Assembly (NCBI RefSeq): GCF_003935375.1
Contig: NZ_RHQM01000022.1
Span: 1-47,266 of the forward strand
Length of the DNA stretch: 47,266 nt
Source of the DNA: Stutzerimonas xanthomarina
Lineage (GTDB): Bacteria > Pseudomonadota > Gammaproteobacteria > Pseudomonadales > Pseudomonadaceae
Direction of reading: 5' to 3'
Shown: piece by piece, positions 34,796-44,478 of the stretch
Layout of the letters: each line of letters starts with the position of its first letter
Position numbering within the stretch: the stretch's first letter is position 1
The notes under the pieces: model-generated
Databases searched by the model: none
What the model saw: only the letters and a program-made list of their open reading frames with translations
What the model was told of the DNA's origin: nothing
Made by a program: the position numbers and the translations under genes

Positions 34796-37417
34796 ATGTC
34801 CGTACGCTTCATTCCTGATGCGCTCAGTGCAGAGGCAGGTGCCGTAGAGCAACTCGCATCCATTCCTCGGCTGCCGCCGCTGCATATCGACCGGCCCAGG
34901 CTGGTTCGTGCGCTGCTCGATACCGATTGCCGTCTGCGCCTGATCTGCGCCCCAGCCGGGTTTGGCAAGACCGTGCTGATGAGCGAGTGCGCGCGCTTGG
35001 TGCCTCCGGGCACACGCCTGGTGTGGCTGGATCTCGGCGGGCGGGCATGTACGGTTCAGGCGCTTTACGGCCAGTTGAGCGATGCGTTGGGGGAGCGGAC
35101 GGGCAAGGATGATCGTTCCGAGAACGACATGCTGGCGCTGCTGCGACAAGTCCGGCAGCCGCTGTGGATCATGCTCGACGACTACCCGCGTGATTACAGC
35201 CCGGAACTCGATGCTTGCATTGATATGTTGTTGGACATGGGGCCGGCACAAATCAGTTGGTGGGTATCCAGTCGCCGCCAGCCAGCGTGGAAGCTTCCAC
35301 GGCTCCTGCTGCAAGGGCACCTTCTGGAGCTGGAGGCGGAAGCGCTGGCGTTCACCGCCGAAGAGCTCGAGCAACTCCTGAGCGTCCATCGTCTGACGCT
35401 CTCGTCCGAGACTTTTCAGCAATTGCATCATGTGATGGAGGGGTGGCCGGCTGGAGTCTGTCTGATGTTGCTCCACGCCGATGAGCAGGCGCTGCGTGAG
35501 CGTCTGGTTGCCGGGACGCCATTGCTGCGTGATTACGTCCAGCGTGAGGTCATGGCTGGACTGAGCGATGAAGTGCGGCGGGCCATGCTGGCACTGGCGC
35601 GTATGCCGCGTTTCTCGGCAGAGCTTTGCGACCATGTGCTCGACGGTGTTGGTCGCGAAATCCTCGATATCCTCAAGACGCTCCAGCTCTTCATTCGGCA
35701 GATCGATAACTGCGGTGAGTGGTTTCGCCTGTGGAAGCCGCTGGCGCTGATGCTGCAGCGCTCCGCAGAAACGACCGCGCCGACCCAGGCCCATCTGCGT
35801 GCCTGTCAGTGGTTCGCCAGTCGCGGCGAGATGCGCGAGGCGGTAGAGCATGCATTATGGGCCGGCCAGCCTGAGGTCGCTGCCAACTACCTGCAGCGTT
35901 ACGGACAGGAACAGTTGCTGATCGGCGATAACGTATCGCGCTTTCTGAAATGGCGAAGCGAGCTGCCACAGGACCTGTTCGCCAGCACCACGCGCCTGAT
36001 CGTTTTGCAGGGCTGGGCGCTGATCATTTCGGCGCGACTTGATGAAGTGGATGACTGTCTGGCCGAGCTGGCCAAGTTCTTCCCCCAACCCGATGCGCGC
36101 CGGCAAGCCCAGTTATTGGCTCAGTGGCAGGCCCTTCGGGGGTTTCTGGCCCGCCTGCGCGGTGAGCCCGAGGCACGCCAGAACTGCCTGCAGGCGCTCG
36201 AGGTACTGTCCGATCACGCCTGGGCGCAGCGCGTGCTCTGTTATCAGGTGCTTACGCAGCAAGCGATGGCTGAAGGTGAGCTCGAGCTTGCCCAGCAATA
36301 CAACAGCGAAGGCATGAAACTCGCACGGCTAAAAGGTAGCGTGCTCTACGAAGTGATGCTCAGCGTCGATCGAATCCAGTTGCTTGAGCTCACCGGTGAG
36401 TTCGAGCGTGCGGTCGGCGTGCTCAACGAGACACTCCAGGCGTTGCGTGACTCCGTCCGGCGCAGCCCTCTCATCGGCAGGTTGCAACTGCTGCAGGGGC
36501 ATCTACTGGCTTACCAGGGGCTCGACGAGCCGGCGCAGGAGGCATATCAGCTCGGTAAGGCGGAGACCGAAACCTGCGGTGATTCCTACTGTTTCTTCGG
36601 TTATGTCGGGCTTGCCGAGCTTGCCGCGCGCAGTCACGAGTTTGCCTGCGCCTATCACTGGCTGCGGGACGCCGAGCGCCTGTCTCAGTGGCGACATGTA
36701 CCTGAGGCGAGATTCCGCGGCATCCTGCCGCTGATAAACGGTGTGGCCTGGCTGCATCAGGGCGAGCTGCGCAAGGCGCGTGGTGCGCTGTATCAGGTAC
36801 TGGAATTGTATGAAGGACGGGGTTACCTGTCGCCGTCCGGATTCTACGAGCTGTTGCCTCGGGTGCGGCGCTATCTGGCGGTCATCGATGTGCTCGAGGG
36901 ACAGCCAGCACGAGCGATCACAGCCTTGCGTGAGCAGATCGAGCAGAACCTGCTTGCCCAGCGTCTGGGGCTTGCATGCGAGTGTCGTTTCAGTCTGGCG
37001 GAAGCGTTACAGGCCGATGGCCAGGTCGCCGAGGCGGAGCTGGAGCTGCGTCTGGCGCTCAGCGAGGCCGCGCGTCAGCATCTGGTCAAGCCCTTGTACG
37101 AACTACAGTATCGGCAGCCGCAATGGCTGGCGCGAGTGCTACCCGCAGCGAAGGGCGAATCGCTTCGGCAGCGGCTGCTGAGCTACGAGCGTGAGCCGGA
37201 AGTGACGCTCCCGGCAGCGGATGAAACGGTGCTCAGCAACCGCGAACTGACGGTGTTGCGGCTGATCGCCCAGGGGTGCTCGAACCAGGAAATTGCCGAA
37301 CAGCTGTTCATATCCCTACATACCGTGAAGACCCATGCGCGCAGGATTAACACGAAGCTGGGCGTCGCGCGCCGTACCCAGGCGGTGGCGAAGGCCAAAG
37401 CGCTGGCCTGGCTCTGA
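34796..37417 (+). CDS. MalT-like LuxR-family transcriptional regulator (large ATP-binding)
   Basis: An 873-residue regulator of the MalT/LAL-like class. Near the N-terminus is an NTPase P-loop, APAGFGKT (52-59), with a Walker-B-like LWIMLDDYPRD at about 123-133. A long helical TPR-like middle region (about 330-780) probably senses an effector. The LuxR helix-turn-helix occupies about 813-873 (NRELTVLRLIAQGCSNQEIA). There is no receiver domain, so activation is likely by ligand plus ATP rather than phosphorylation. AAGAGA lies 9 nt before the ATG. It sits 251 nt downstream of the DUF1302-DUF1329 operon in the same direction, making these genes its likely targets, which is inference. Confidence 0.9.
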   Translation: MSVRFIPDALSAEAGAVEQLASIPRLPPLHIDRPRLVRALLDTDCRLRLICAPAGFGKTVLMSECARLVPPGTRLVWLDLGGRACTVQALYGQLSDALGERTGKDDRSENDMLALLRQVRQPLWIMLDDYPRDYSPELDACIDMLLDMGPAQISWWVSSRRQPAWKLPRLLLQGHLLELEAEALAFTAEELEQLLSVHRLTLSSETFQQLHHVMEGWPAGVCLMLLHADEQALRERLVAGTPLLRDYVQREVMAGLSDEVRRAMLALARMPRFSAELCDHVLDGVGREILDILKTLQLFIRQIDNCGEWFRLWKPLALMLQRSAETTAPTQAHLRACQWFASRGEMREAVEHALWAGQPEVAANYLQRYGQEQLLIGDNVSRFLKWRSELPQDLFASTTRLIVLQGWALIISARLDEVDDCLAELAKFFPQPDARRQAQLLAQWQALRGFLARLRGEPEARQNCLQALEVLSDHAWAQRVLCYQVLTQQAMAEGELELAQQYNSEGMKLARLKGSVLYEVMLSVDRIQLLELTGEFERAVGVLNETLQALRDSVRRSPLIGRLQLLQGHLLAYQGLDEPAQEAYQLGKAETETCGDSYCFFGYVGLAELAARSHEFACAYHWLRDAERLSQWRHVPEARFRGILPLINGVAWLHQGELRKARGALYQVLELYEGRGYLSPSGFYELLPRVRRYLAVIDVLEGQPARAITALREQIEQNLLAQRLGLACECRFSLAEALQADGQVAEAELELRLALSEAARQHLVKPLYELQYRQPQWLARVLPAAKGESLRQRLLSYEREPEVTLPAADETVLSNRELTVLRLIAQGCSNQEIAEQLFISLHTVKTHARRINTKLGVARRTQAVAKAKALAWL

Positions 37418-37445
37418 GAACAAGCAGTTATCCAAGGGATCATTC

Positions 37446-37484
37446 ATCGTCGCGCCTGAAACAGCAAAGTTCAGGCGCGACGAT
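37446..37484. other. 15-bp perfect inverted repeat after the LuxR-family gene
   Basis: ATCGTCGCGCCTGAA-ACAGCAAAG-TTCAGGCGCGACGAT. It begins 28 nt after the regulator stop codon, in the gap before a convergent gene. No T-tract follows on either strand. Candidate factor-assisted terminator, mRNA 3'-end protector or dispersed palindrome. Confidence 0.75.
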
Positions 37485-37587
37485 TCGCTGCAAGCCTGGC
37501 AGCTGTCAGACGAAGATGGATTCTTGTTTTTATTGGGTAAGTTTCGGGGCGGAGCGGCGCAACCTGCAGGCAGTCAGGTTGATGACA

Positions 37588-37857
37588 TTACACTGGTGCG
37601 GGTTGCAAGCCTCCGTGGGACATCCGTTGTGGTAACTGCTCGCCGCGCTCGATGGCCAGACTGACTTGCAGGCTGGTGATGAGTCGCTGCAATTGCTGTT
37701 GATCGCGCCATTGGTCGGCACTGATGTAGCGCTTCACTGCAACGCCTTCCGAGCCCGTCAATGTCAGCAGAATGCTGCCATCGGGCTTCTCGATGCTGAA
37801 GTTGACGTTGTAGCGCGGACGAAACACATCACTGATCTTCTGAAATGGACTCGTCAT
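37588..37857 (-). CDS. Small conserved protein, DUF3509-like
   Basis: An 89-residue protein beginning MTSPFQKISDVFRPRYNVNF, with EKPDGSILLTLTGSEG and AVKRYISADQWRDQQQLQRL following. The pattern recalls the Pseudomonas DUF3509 family, a small family of unknown function, but I could not confirm this. There is no signal peptide, membrane segment or metal-binding motif. The start at 37857 is preferred to an upstream ATG at 37959 whose extension is Arg/Cys-rich and unlike a protein. It is 117 nt downstream of yebG on the same strand. Confidence 0.65.
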   Translation of the reverse strand: MTSPFQKISDVFRPRYNVNFSIEKPDGSILLTLTGSEGVAVKRYISADQWRDQQQLQRLITSLQVSLAIERGEQLPQRMSHGGLQPAPV

Positions 37858-37974
37858 GCCTGGATACCTGTGTGAGGGGTTGCCAGCAATGGACCAGGCA
37901 AGGCGATGACAAGTTTCCCGGGCGCAACGGCATGACCGCCGCAAAAATGTCGCTGGCATACCTGCTATCTCATT

Positions 37975-38229
37975 TCATGCTTGCGCAGTCAGTTCCGTCA
38001 GAACATCGGGGCTGCTCTTGAATGCCTTGGCAAACAACTCGCGGTGCCTGGCCATGTAGATGCCGATGTCTTCGGCTTGCTGTTCGCTCAGCGAAGGCGA
38101 AGCTTGCTGCAGCACCGCAGCTAGCGCTTCTGCCAGCTCAAGCATCTTGTCGTGACGATCGGCTTCGGCTTTATCCATGAACAAACGCTCCAGGTCCCGG
38201 CTGCTGCGGTACACCACTTCGACGGCCAT
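37975..38229 (-). CDS. yebG: YebG family DNA-damage-inducible protein
   Basis: An 84-residue protein starting MAVEVVYRSSRDLERLFMDK, with EADRHDKMLELAEALAAVL following, matching E. coli YebG (MAVEVKYVVIREG...KKEADAYDKMLD) as I recall it. YebG is a small SOS-induced protein of unclear mechanism. The Shine-Dalgarno GAGGTGG is close upstream. A perfect-consensus LexA box lies 30 nt before the start codon, which strongly supports both identity and SOS regulation. Confidence 0.9.
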   Translation of the reverse strand: MAVEVVYRSSRDLERLFMDKAEADRHDKMLELAEALAAVLQQASPSLSEQQAEDIGIYMARHRELFAKAFKSSPDVLTELTAQA

Positions 38230-38258
38230 TTACCACCTCGGTCATTGGCAGATTGATA

Positions 38259-38274
38259 CTGTTTATTTGTACAG
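38259..38274. promoter_or_regulatory. LexA box (SOS operator) of yebG
   Basis: CTGTTTATTTGTACAG on the plus strand (CTGTACAAATAAACAG on the minus strand) fits CTGT-N8-ACAG exactly with an AT-rich core. It is 30 nt upstream of the yebG ATG, where LexA would block the promoter until DNA damage. Confidence 0.92.
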
Positions 38275-38325
38275 CATAAGCGGCTGCGGCGAAGATTGAA
38301 AGTCTGCGCAGGAAGCGGAGTTTCG

Positions 38326-38790
38326 TCAGTTCTTGAATCGGCCTTGCACGCGCTCGGCCCGAAACTCCAGTGTGGCGGCGCGGTAACCGGCGCGCAGCAG
38401 CGGTAGCGGCACGCAGGATTCCCAGCTTGCGCCAGGCTGCAGGCCACCTGCCCCCTGGTAGTCCGGTGCATCGTAGGCGCGTCGCGCCAGGTTGGTGCGC
38501 GAGCCCGGCGCATAGGCGGCGACTTCCCACTGCAGGCTCTGCAACTTCTTGTCGGTGTGATTGTGCAGGCGCACATGCAGCGGCTGCCCGCCGGCGCAGC
38601 GACGAGGGTCGTGAGTCAGCTGAATTTCGATACGAGCGAGCAACTGCTCTTCGCGATGCTCCTGCCAGAGTACCCAGCCAGCGACCAAGGCAAGGCCGAG
38701 CACGGCACCCAGTGAAATGGGTACGGCCCTGAATGGATAGCGGATCAGCAGCACCAGCCAGGTCAGGATGAGCAGAGCGCCAATCAGCAT
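38326..38790 (-). CDS. Membrane-anchored protein of unknown function
   Basis: A 154-residue protein with two N-terminal membrane segments (MLIGALLILTWLVLLI and ISLGAVLGLALVAGWVLW) joined by a short basic loop RYPFR. A soluble C-terminal part of about 100 residues follows, probably periplasmic or cytoplasmic with an Ig-like or beta-sandwich flavour (LHVRLHNHTDKKLQSLQWEV). Two cysteines (RRCAGG and ESCVPL) could pair. I do not recognise a characterised family. It lies 122 nt downstream of dciA on the same strand. Confidence 0.7.
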   Translation of the reverse strand: MLIGALLILTWLVLLIRYPFRAVPISLGAVLGLALVAGWVLWQEHREEQLLARIEIQLTHDPRRCAGGQPLHVRLHNHTDKKLQSLQWEVAAYAPGSRTNLARRAYDAPDYQGAGGLQPGASWESCVPLPLLRAGYRAATLEFRAERVQGRFKN

Positions 38791-38912
38791 GGTCGAGTAC
38801 CGACGATCAGGTGGTTGGGCAGCATGAACGTTCTCCGTTGCGATGGGGGCATGCTAACCCGTGGCGGCGGACCCCGGGCAACAACGAAGTGGCAAGCATT
38901 TGTCGCAGGATG

Positions 38913-39368
38913 TCAGTCGTCCACTTTGCTGCGGCTGGCCAGACGTTCCAGTGCGGCGCGAAGCTTGGGGTCGCGGATGCCATCAGCTGCCGCCTGAATG
39001 CTGTCGGCGGCGTTGCTCGAAAGTGGTTGCGTACGCGCCGGCGTGTGCCTGGGCGGGGGCGGTGGCTGTACCTTGAACTGGATACGCGTCAGGCCCGCGA
39101 ACTCTTCGAGCACTTCCAGCTGACGTTGCAGACGCCGCTGCTGGTAGCGCAGCCGTGTCGCCCAGTGGCCGTCAGTGACGATAAGCAGCAGACAACCTTC
39201 GCGCCAGGATGCCACGCGGCAGTGTTCGCGTGCTGCGGGCTGCAACTGGCTCTCCAGCAGCTGTTGCAGACGATCGAGCCGAAGGGCTTCGCCGAACAAA
39301 GCTCTGAGCGGCTTCGCTTCGCGCAACAATGAGGCAGGAGCACGAGCCGGCGACGGGCGAAAGGCCAT
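38913..39368 (-). CDS. dciA: DciA-type replicative helicase loader (DUF721)
   Basis: A 151-residue DUF721 protein. DciA loads the replicative helicase DnaB in bacteria lacking DnaC. The KH-like DUF721 core spans about 20-100, with LEEFAGLTRIQFKVQPPPPP at its end. A proline-rich linker and disordered tail ending ALERLASRSKVDD follow. The start at 39368 (MAFRPSPARAPASLL) is preferred; 55 upstream residues look non-coding. Its position divergent from secA matches my memory of the P. aeruginosa neighbourhood. Confidence 0.85.
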   Translation of the reverse strand: MAFRPSPARAPASLLREAKPLRALFGEALRLDRLQQLLESQLQPAAREHCRVASWREGCLLLIVTDGHWATRLRYQQRRLQRQLEVLEEFAGLTRIQFKVQPPPPPRHTPARTQPLSSNAADSIQAAADGIRDPKLRAALERLASRSKVDD

Positions 39369-39650
39369 GATGGTCCGAGATGCTTGGTAGAAGCGTGAAT
39401 GGTAGCAGAAGCCGGTTCGGGGAATATCCTGCTGCCTCCGGCTTTGGCGTGCTGCGCAAAGGCCCTGTCTAGAGGGTTTATCGCCTGCCAGCTGCGAATA
39501 TACAGGTACCCGGTAGCGCGTCCGTTGCGTCATGGCGCTGCGCAGTCAGGCACCTTTCCTCACTGCCGTTTCCGAGTAGAATGGCCCCTTTGCACGCAGC
39601 CGTGACCTCGCGGACGTGCCTCCATCCCCAGCATGGAAGTCTTTGTCGAT

Positions 39651-42389
39651 ATGTTTGCGCCTTTATTGAAGAAACTCTTTGGAAGCAAGAATGAGCGTGA
39701 GGTCAAACGCATGCTCAAGGCGGTGCAGTCCGTCAATGCCCTCGAAGAGCAGATGCTGTCGCTCTCCGACGAGCAACTGCGCAGCAAGACCGAAGAGTTC
39801 AAGGCCCGTCTCGAGAAAGGCGAAACCCTCGATCAGATCCTTCCCGAAGCATTCGCCGTCTGTCGTGAAGCCGGCAAGCGCGTCATGGGCATGCGCCACT
39901 TCGATGTGCAGCTGATCGGTGGCATGACCCTGCACGAAGGGCGCATCGCCGAGATGCGTACCGGTGAAGGCAAGACCCTGGTTGCAACCCTGGCCGTTTA
40001 CCTCAATGCGCTGGCCGGCAAAGGTGTGCACGTAGTCACGGTCAACGACTACCTGGCGCGACGCGATGCCAACTGGATGCGCCCGCTGTACGAATTCCTC
40101 GGCCTCTCGGTCGGCATCGTCACCCCGTTCCAGCCGCCGGAAGAAAAGCGCGCTGCCTACGCAGCCGACATTACCTATGGCACCAACAACGAGTTCGGCT
40201 TCGACTACCTGCGTGACAACATGGCGTTCAGCCTGCAGGAAAAGAACCAGCGCGAACTCAACTTCGCCGTAATCGACGAAGTCGACTCCATCCTGATCGA
40301 TGAAGCGCGCACGCCGCTGATCATTTCCGGCCAGGCCGAAGACAGCTCCAAGCTTTACCAGCAGATCAACCTGCTCATTCCACGCCTTACCCAGCACATC
40401 GAGGAAGAGGAGGGAGTCGTTACTCAGGAAGGGCATTTCTCCATCGATGAGAAAACCCGTCAGGTCGAGCTGAACGAACAGGGTCACCAGTATATCGAGG
40501 AGCTGCTGACCCAGGCCGGTCTGCTGGCCGAGGGCGAAAGCCTCTATTCGGCGCATAACCTCGGTTTGCTGACACATGTGTATTCTGGCCTGCGCGCCCA
40601 CAAGCTGTTCCATCGCAACGTCGAATACATCGTGCAGAACAACCAGGTGCTGCTGATCGACGAGCACACCGGCCGCACCATGCCGGGCCGCCGCCTTTCC
40701 GAAGGTCTGCATCAGGCCATCGAAGCGAAGGAAGGGCTGCAGATCCAGCCCGAGAGCCAGACCCTGGCTTCGACCACCTTCCAGAACTACTTCCGCCTGT
40801 ACAAGAAGCTGGCCGGCATGACCGGTACCGCCGACACCGAAGCGTTTGAATTCCAGCAGATCTACAACCTGCCGGTGGTGGTCATCCCGACCAATAGGCC
40901 GCTGGCGCGCAAGGACTTCAACGACCTGGTTTATCTGACCCAGGAAGAGAAGTTCGCCGCGATCATCTCCGACATCAAGGAGTGCCGGGAGCAGGGCCGT
41001 CCGGTGCTGGTCGGTACAGCCACCATCGAGTCCTCCGAATACGTGTCGCGCCTGCTGGAGGCCGAAGGTTTCGAGCACAAGGTGCTCAACGCCAAGCACC
41101 ACGACAAGGAAGCCGAGATCATCGCCCAGGCCGGGCGTCCCGGTGCCGTGACCATCGCCACCAACATGGCCGGCCGTGGTACCGACATCCTGCTGGGCGG
41201 CAACTGGGAAGTGGAAGTCGCGGCGCTGGACAACCCGACCGAAGAACAGGTCGCGCAGATCAAGGCGGATTGGCAGAAGCGTCACCAGCAGGTCCTCGAG
41301 GCGGGCGGCCTGCACGTGATTGCATCCGAGCGTCATGAATCCCGTCGTATCGACAACCAGTTGCGCGGTCGTGCCGGTCGTCAGGGCGACCCGGGTTCGA
41401 GCCGTTTCTATCTGTCGCTGGAAGACAGCCTGATGCGCATCTTCGCCTCCGATCGGGTTAAGAACTTCATGAAGGCGCTGGGCATGGAGTCCGGCGAGGC
41501 CATCGAGCACCGCATGGTCACCAACGCCATTGAAAAGGCGCAGCGCAAGGTTGAAGGCCGCAACTTCGACATGCGCAAGCAGCTGCTCGAGTACGACGAC
41601 GTGGCCAACGAGCAGCGCAAGGTGATCTACCACATGCGCAACAGCCTGCTGGCCGCCGATGAAATCGGCCAGACCATCGCCGAATTCCGCCAGGAAGCGC
41701 TGGACGCCGCGATCAGCGCGCACATTCCGCCGCAGTCGCTGCCGGAACAGTGGGATATCCCGGGCCTGGAGGCGGTGCTCTACAGCGATTTCGGTACGCG
41801 TCTGCCGGTCCAGCAGTGGCTCGACGAGGACGAAAAACTCTACGAGGAAACGCTACGCGAGCGCATTCTCGAAGCGCTGTTGGCCGCCTACAACGAGAAG
41901 GAAGAGCTGGCTGGCGTCGAGGCACTGCGTTCCTTCGAGAAGCAGATCGTGCTGCGTGTGCTGGATGATCTGTGGAAAGACCACCTCTCGACCATGGACC
42001 ACCTGCGTCACGGCATCCACCTGCGCGGCTACGCGCAGAAGAACCCGAAGCAGGAATACAAGCGCGAGTCCTTCACGCTGTTCCAGGATCTGCTTGAATC
42101 GATCAAGCGCGACAGCATCCGCGTGCTGTCCCATGTGCAGGTTCGTCGAGAAGATCCGGCCGAAGAAGAAGCCCGTCTGCGCCGCGAAGCCGAAGAGCTG
42201 GCCAAGCGCATGCAGTTCCAGCATGCCGAGGTGTCCGCGCTGGATCAGCCGGAGGAGGAGCCCGAGGTCGAAGGTCAGGCCGACGTCGCCGCGGCGCCGG
42301 TGCGTACCGAACCGAAGATCGGTCGCAACGAGCCTTGCCCGTGCGGATCGGGCAAGAAGTACAAGCATTGCCACGGGCAGGTTCAGTAA
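39651..42389 (+). CDS. secA: Protein translocase ATPase SecA
   Basis: A 912-residue motor pushing preproteins through SecYEG. Walker [10 protein letters not shown] (101-109) and Walker [18 protein letters not shown] near 206 are present, as are the second NBD motifs [10 protein letters not shown] and [15 protein letters not shown] and the SecB/zinc C-terminal motif with C896, C898, C907 and H908 ([14 protein letters not shown]). The start [16 protein letters not shown] agrees with the P. aeruginosa protein as I recall it, and length is normal. The Shine-Dalgarno is weak (GGAAG about 12 nt upstream). No secM-like gene precedes it. A strong terminator follows. Confidence 0.98.
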   Translation: MFAPLLKKLFGSKNEREVKRMLKAVQSVNALEEQMLSLSDEQLRSKTEEFKARLEKGETLDQILPEAFAVCREAGKRVMGMRHFDVQLIGGMTLHEGRIAEMRTGEGKTLVATLAVYLNALAGKGVHVVTVNDYLARRDANWMRPLYEFLGLSVGIVTPFQPPEEKRAAYAADITYGTNNEFGFDYLRDNMAFSLQEKNQRELNFAVIDEVDSILIDEARTPLIISGQAEDSSKLYQQINLLIPRLTQHIEEEEGVVTQEGHFSIDEKTRQVELNEQGHQYIEELLTQAGLLAEGESLYSAHNLGLLTHVYSGLRAHKLFHRNVEYIVQNNQVLLIDEHTGRTMPGRRLSEGLHQAIEAKEGLQIQPESQTLASTTFQNYFRLYKKLAGMTGTADTEAFEFQQIYNLPVVVIPTNRPLARKDFNDLVYLTQEEKFAAIISDIKECREQGRPVLVGTATIESSEYVSRLLEAEGFEHKVLNAKHHDKEAEIIAQAGRPGAVTIATNMAGRGTDILLGGNWEVEVAALDNPTEEQVAQIKADWQKRHQQVLEAGGLHVIASERHESRRIDNQLRGRAGRQGDPGSSRFYLSLEDSLMRIFASDRVKNFMKALGMESGEAIEHRMVTNAIEKAQRKVEGRNFDMRKQLLEYDDVANEQRKVIYHMRNSLLAADEIGQTIAEFRQEALDAAISAHIPPQSLPEQWDIPGLEAVLYSDFGTRLPVQQWLDEDEKLYEETLRERILEALLAAYNEKEELAGVEALRSFEKQIVLRVLDDLWKDHLSTMDHLRHGIHLRGYAQKNPKQEYKRESFTLFQDLLESIKRDSIRVLSHVQVRREDPAEEEARLRREAEELAKRMQFQHAEVSALDQPEEEPEVEGQADVAAAPVRTEPKIGRNEPCPCGSGKKYKHCHGQVQ

Positions 42390-42413
42390 GTCCGACCTCG
42401 CCTGATGATTCCG

Positions 42414-42448
42414 CGCCGCGACCGGCTTCTGCCGCTCGCGGCGTTTTT
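42414..42448 (+). terminator. Rho-independent terminator after secA
   Basis: CGCCGCGA-CCGGCTTCTGCCGC-TCGCGGCG followed by TTTTT. The loop holds a further CGGC-TTCT-GCCG stem, so the whole hairpin is nearly continuous. It lies 24 nt after secA. Confidence 0.9.
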
Positions 42449-42503
42449 GTCGCAACCCCTCTCTCGGCCTGTTGGCCATCCAATGTTCTGAAGGAGCGCA
42501 TCC

Positions 42504-43721
42504 ATGGCTGTCGGTCTTGGTCCTTTACCTACTCTGCACCCGGTACCCGGTTTCGAACTCGGCATCGCTTCGGCCGGCATCAAGCGACCAGGGCGTAAGG
42601 ACGTAGTGATCATGCGCTGCGCCGAGGGCTCCCGTGTCGCCGGCGTGACCACCACCAACGCCTTCTGCGCTGCCCCCGTGCTCGTCACCCGCGAACGCAT
42701 GCACGGGCCGGTGCGTTACCTGCTGACCAACACCGGTAACGCCAATGCCGGAACCGGCCCGCAAGGTCTTGCCGACGCCCGCCACACCTGTGCGGCCCTC
42801 GCGGCCATCACCGGAATCGACGAGACGGCCGTGCTGCCCTTCTCGACTGGCGTGATCGGTGAGCCGCTGCCGGTACAGAAGATCGAATCGGCATTGCAGG
42901 CTGCACTCGACGATCTGTCGCCGGACCACTGGGCCGAGGCCGCGACCGGCATCATGACCACCGATACGCTGCCCAAAGGTGCCAGCCGTCAGTTCCAGCA
43001 CGATGGCGTGACGGTGACCGTCACCGGTATCAGCAAGGGCGCCGGGATGATTCGGCCGAACATGGCGACCATGCTCGGTTACATCGCCACCGACGCCAAG
43101 GTGGCTGGCAGCGTGCTGCAGGATCTGGTACGCGATGCGGCGAACAAGTCGTTCAACCGCATCACCATCGATGGTGATACCTCTACCAACGATTGCTGCA
43201 TGCTGATCGCCACCGGCCAGGCGGCGCTGCCGGAGATCACCTCCGCCTCCGGCGAGCTGTTCGCCAGGCTCAGGCAGGCGGTGCTGGAAGTCTTCATGGA
43301 AGTGGCTCAGGCCATCGTTCGCGATGGCGAAGGCGCGACCAAGTTCGTCACGGTGCAGGTCAACGGCGGTGGCAATCATCAGGAGTGCCTGGACGTCGCC
43401 TACGCCGTCGCGCATTCGCCGCTGATCAAGACCGCGCTGTTCGCCTCCGACCCGAACTGGGGCCGCATTCTCGCTGCGGTCGGCTACGCCGGCGTGCCAG
43501 ACCTGGACGTGAGCAAGATCGACGTGTTCCTTGGTGAGGTCTGCATCGCCAGCCAGGGCGGGCGCTCGCCCAGCTACACGGAAGAGCAGGGCGCGGCGGT
43601 GATGGCTCGCGAGGAGATCACCATCCGTATCGAGCTCGGTCGTGGCAGCTGCAGCGAGACGATCTGGACCACCGACCTGTCCCACGAGTACGTGAAGATC
43701 AACGCCGAGTACCGGACCTGA
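42504..43721 (+). CDS. argJ: Glutamate N-acetyltransferase / amino-acid acetyltransferase ArgJ
   Basis: A 405-residue Ntn-type enzyme of arginine synthesis, recycling acetyl from N-acetylornithine to glutamate. The precursor cleaves itself between A188 and T189 in [14 protein letters not shown], freeing the catalytic threonine of the beta chain. DGDTSTNDC and [15 protein letters not shown] are also conserved. AAGGAG lies 7 nt before the ATG. Whether it also uses acetyl-CoA (bifunctional) cannot be read with certainty. It follows secA, separated by a terminator. Confidence 0.95.
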   Translation: MAVGLGPLPTLHPVPGFELGIASAGIKRPGRKDVVIMRCAEGSRVAGVTTTNAFCAAPVLVTRERMHGPVRYLLTNTGNANAGTGPQGLADARHTCAALAAITGIDETAVLPFSTGVIGEPLPVQKIESALQAALDDLSPDHWAEAATGIMTTDTLPKGASRQFQHDGVTVTVTGISKGAGMIRPNMATMLGYIATDAKVAGSVLQDLVRDAANKSFNRITIDGDTSTNDCCMLIATGQAALPEITSASGELFARLRQAVLEVFMEVAQAIVRDGEGATKFVTVQVNGGGNHQECLDVAYAVAHSPLIKTALFASDPNWGRILAAVGYAGVPDLDVSKIDVFLGEVCIASQGGRSPSYTEEQGAAVMAREEITIRIELGRGSCSETIWTTDLSHEYVKINAEYRT

Positions 43722-43740
43722 TCGAACCCTGCCCTTAGCT

Positions 43741-43779
43741 ATTCCCGTTGTGCATGGCCCCATATGCAACGGGAATTTG
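43741..43779 (+). terminator. Probable terminator after argJ
   Basis: ATTCCCGTTG-16 nt-CAACGGGAAT is a 10-bp stem, extendable inward by TGCAT/ATGC, followed by TTTG. It begins 19 nt after the argJ stop codon. Confidence 0.65.
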
Positions 43780-43845
43780 CCATCTGCGCTTGCCGCGCTT
43801 TAACGTCCGCTGACTCTTCCGAAGGCAACTCGAGGTGCATCGGTC

Positions 43846-44478
43846 ATGGCTCTGCAACTGGTAGTCGGCGACAAGAACTATTCATCCTGGTCACTGCGCG
43901 CCGCGTTGGCAGTGGAACTGTCCGGCGCTGCGTGCGAACAGGTTCCGGTCTCACTCTATCGGTCGGACAGTCGAGCCCGGCTGCTCGGTTATTCGCCGAC
44001 CGGCAAGGTGCCGGTGCTGCTGACCGAGGACGGCCCGGTGTGGGATTCGCTGGCAATCGCCGAATACCTGGCCGAGCATTTCCCCGGTGCACATCTGTGG
44101 CCACGCGAGCGCTATGCGCGCGCATTGGCGCGGAGTATCTGCGCGGAAATGCACAGCGGCTTTCAGGCGCTGCGCAGCCATCTGCCGATGGATATGGCGC
44201 GCGACCACGCCTTGCCCGAGCTTCCCGATGAAGTGCGGGCAGATGTCGAGCGAATCTGCGCCATCTGGAGCGATTGCTGCGAGCGCTTTGGCAGGGGCGG
44301 TGATTATCTGTTTGGCCAGCCAAGCATTGCCGACGCCTTCTATGCGCCGGTGGCCTCGCGCCTGCGCAGTTATCAGGTGGCCTTGCCAGCTGCCGCAGCG
44401 AGCTACGTCGAGACGATCCATCAGTGGCCGGCTTTTCAGCGCTGGCATCGGAGTGCCCTGCAGGAAGTGCGAAAGTGA
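43846..44478 (+). CDS. Glutathione S-transferase family protein
   Basis: A 210-residue cytosolic GST. The N-terminal thioredoxin-like domain begins MALQLVVGDKNYSSWSLRAA, with the likely catalytic serine in NYSSWSLR. TGKVPVLLTEDGPVWDSLAI is the glutathione-binding segment containing the cis-proline. The helical domain ends in HQWPAFQRWHRSALQE. GAGGTG lies 8 nt before the ATG. It overlaps the downstream Nudix/ThiE-like gene by 4 nt (GTGA). Substrate is unknown. Confidence 0.88.
   Translation: MALQLVVGDKNYSSWSLRAALAVELSGAACEQVPVSLYRSDSRARLLGYSPTGKVPVLLTEDGPVWDSLAIAEYLAEHFPGAHLWPRERYARALARSICAEMHSGFQALRSHLPMDMARDHALPELPDEVRADVERICAIWSDCCERFGRGGDYLFGQPSIADAFYAPVASRLRSYQVALPAAAASYVETIHQWPAFQRWHRSALQEVRK

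Noticed and set aside
39369..39650. secM-like secretion monitor upstream of secA
   Set aside because: No signal-peptide-bearing frame or arrest-like motif; the gap is a divergent promoter region for dciA and secA.
39663..41723. 686-residue minus-strand frame inside secA
   Set aside because: Antisense shadow; SecA motifs are intact throughout on the plus strand.
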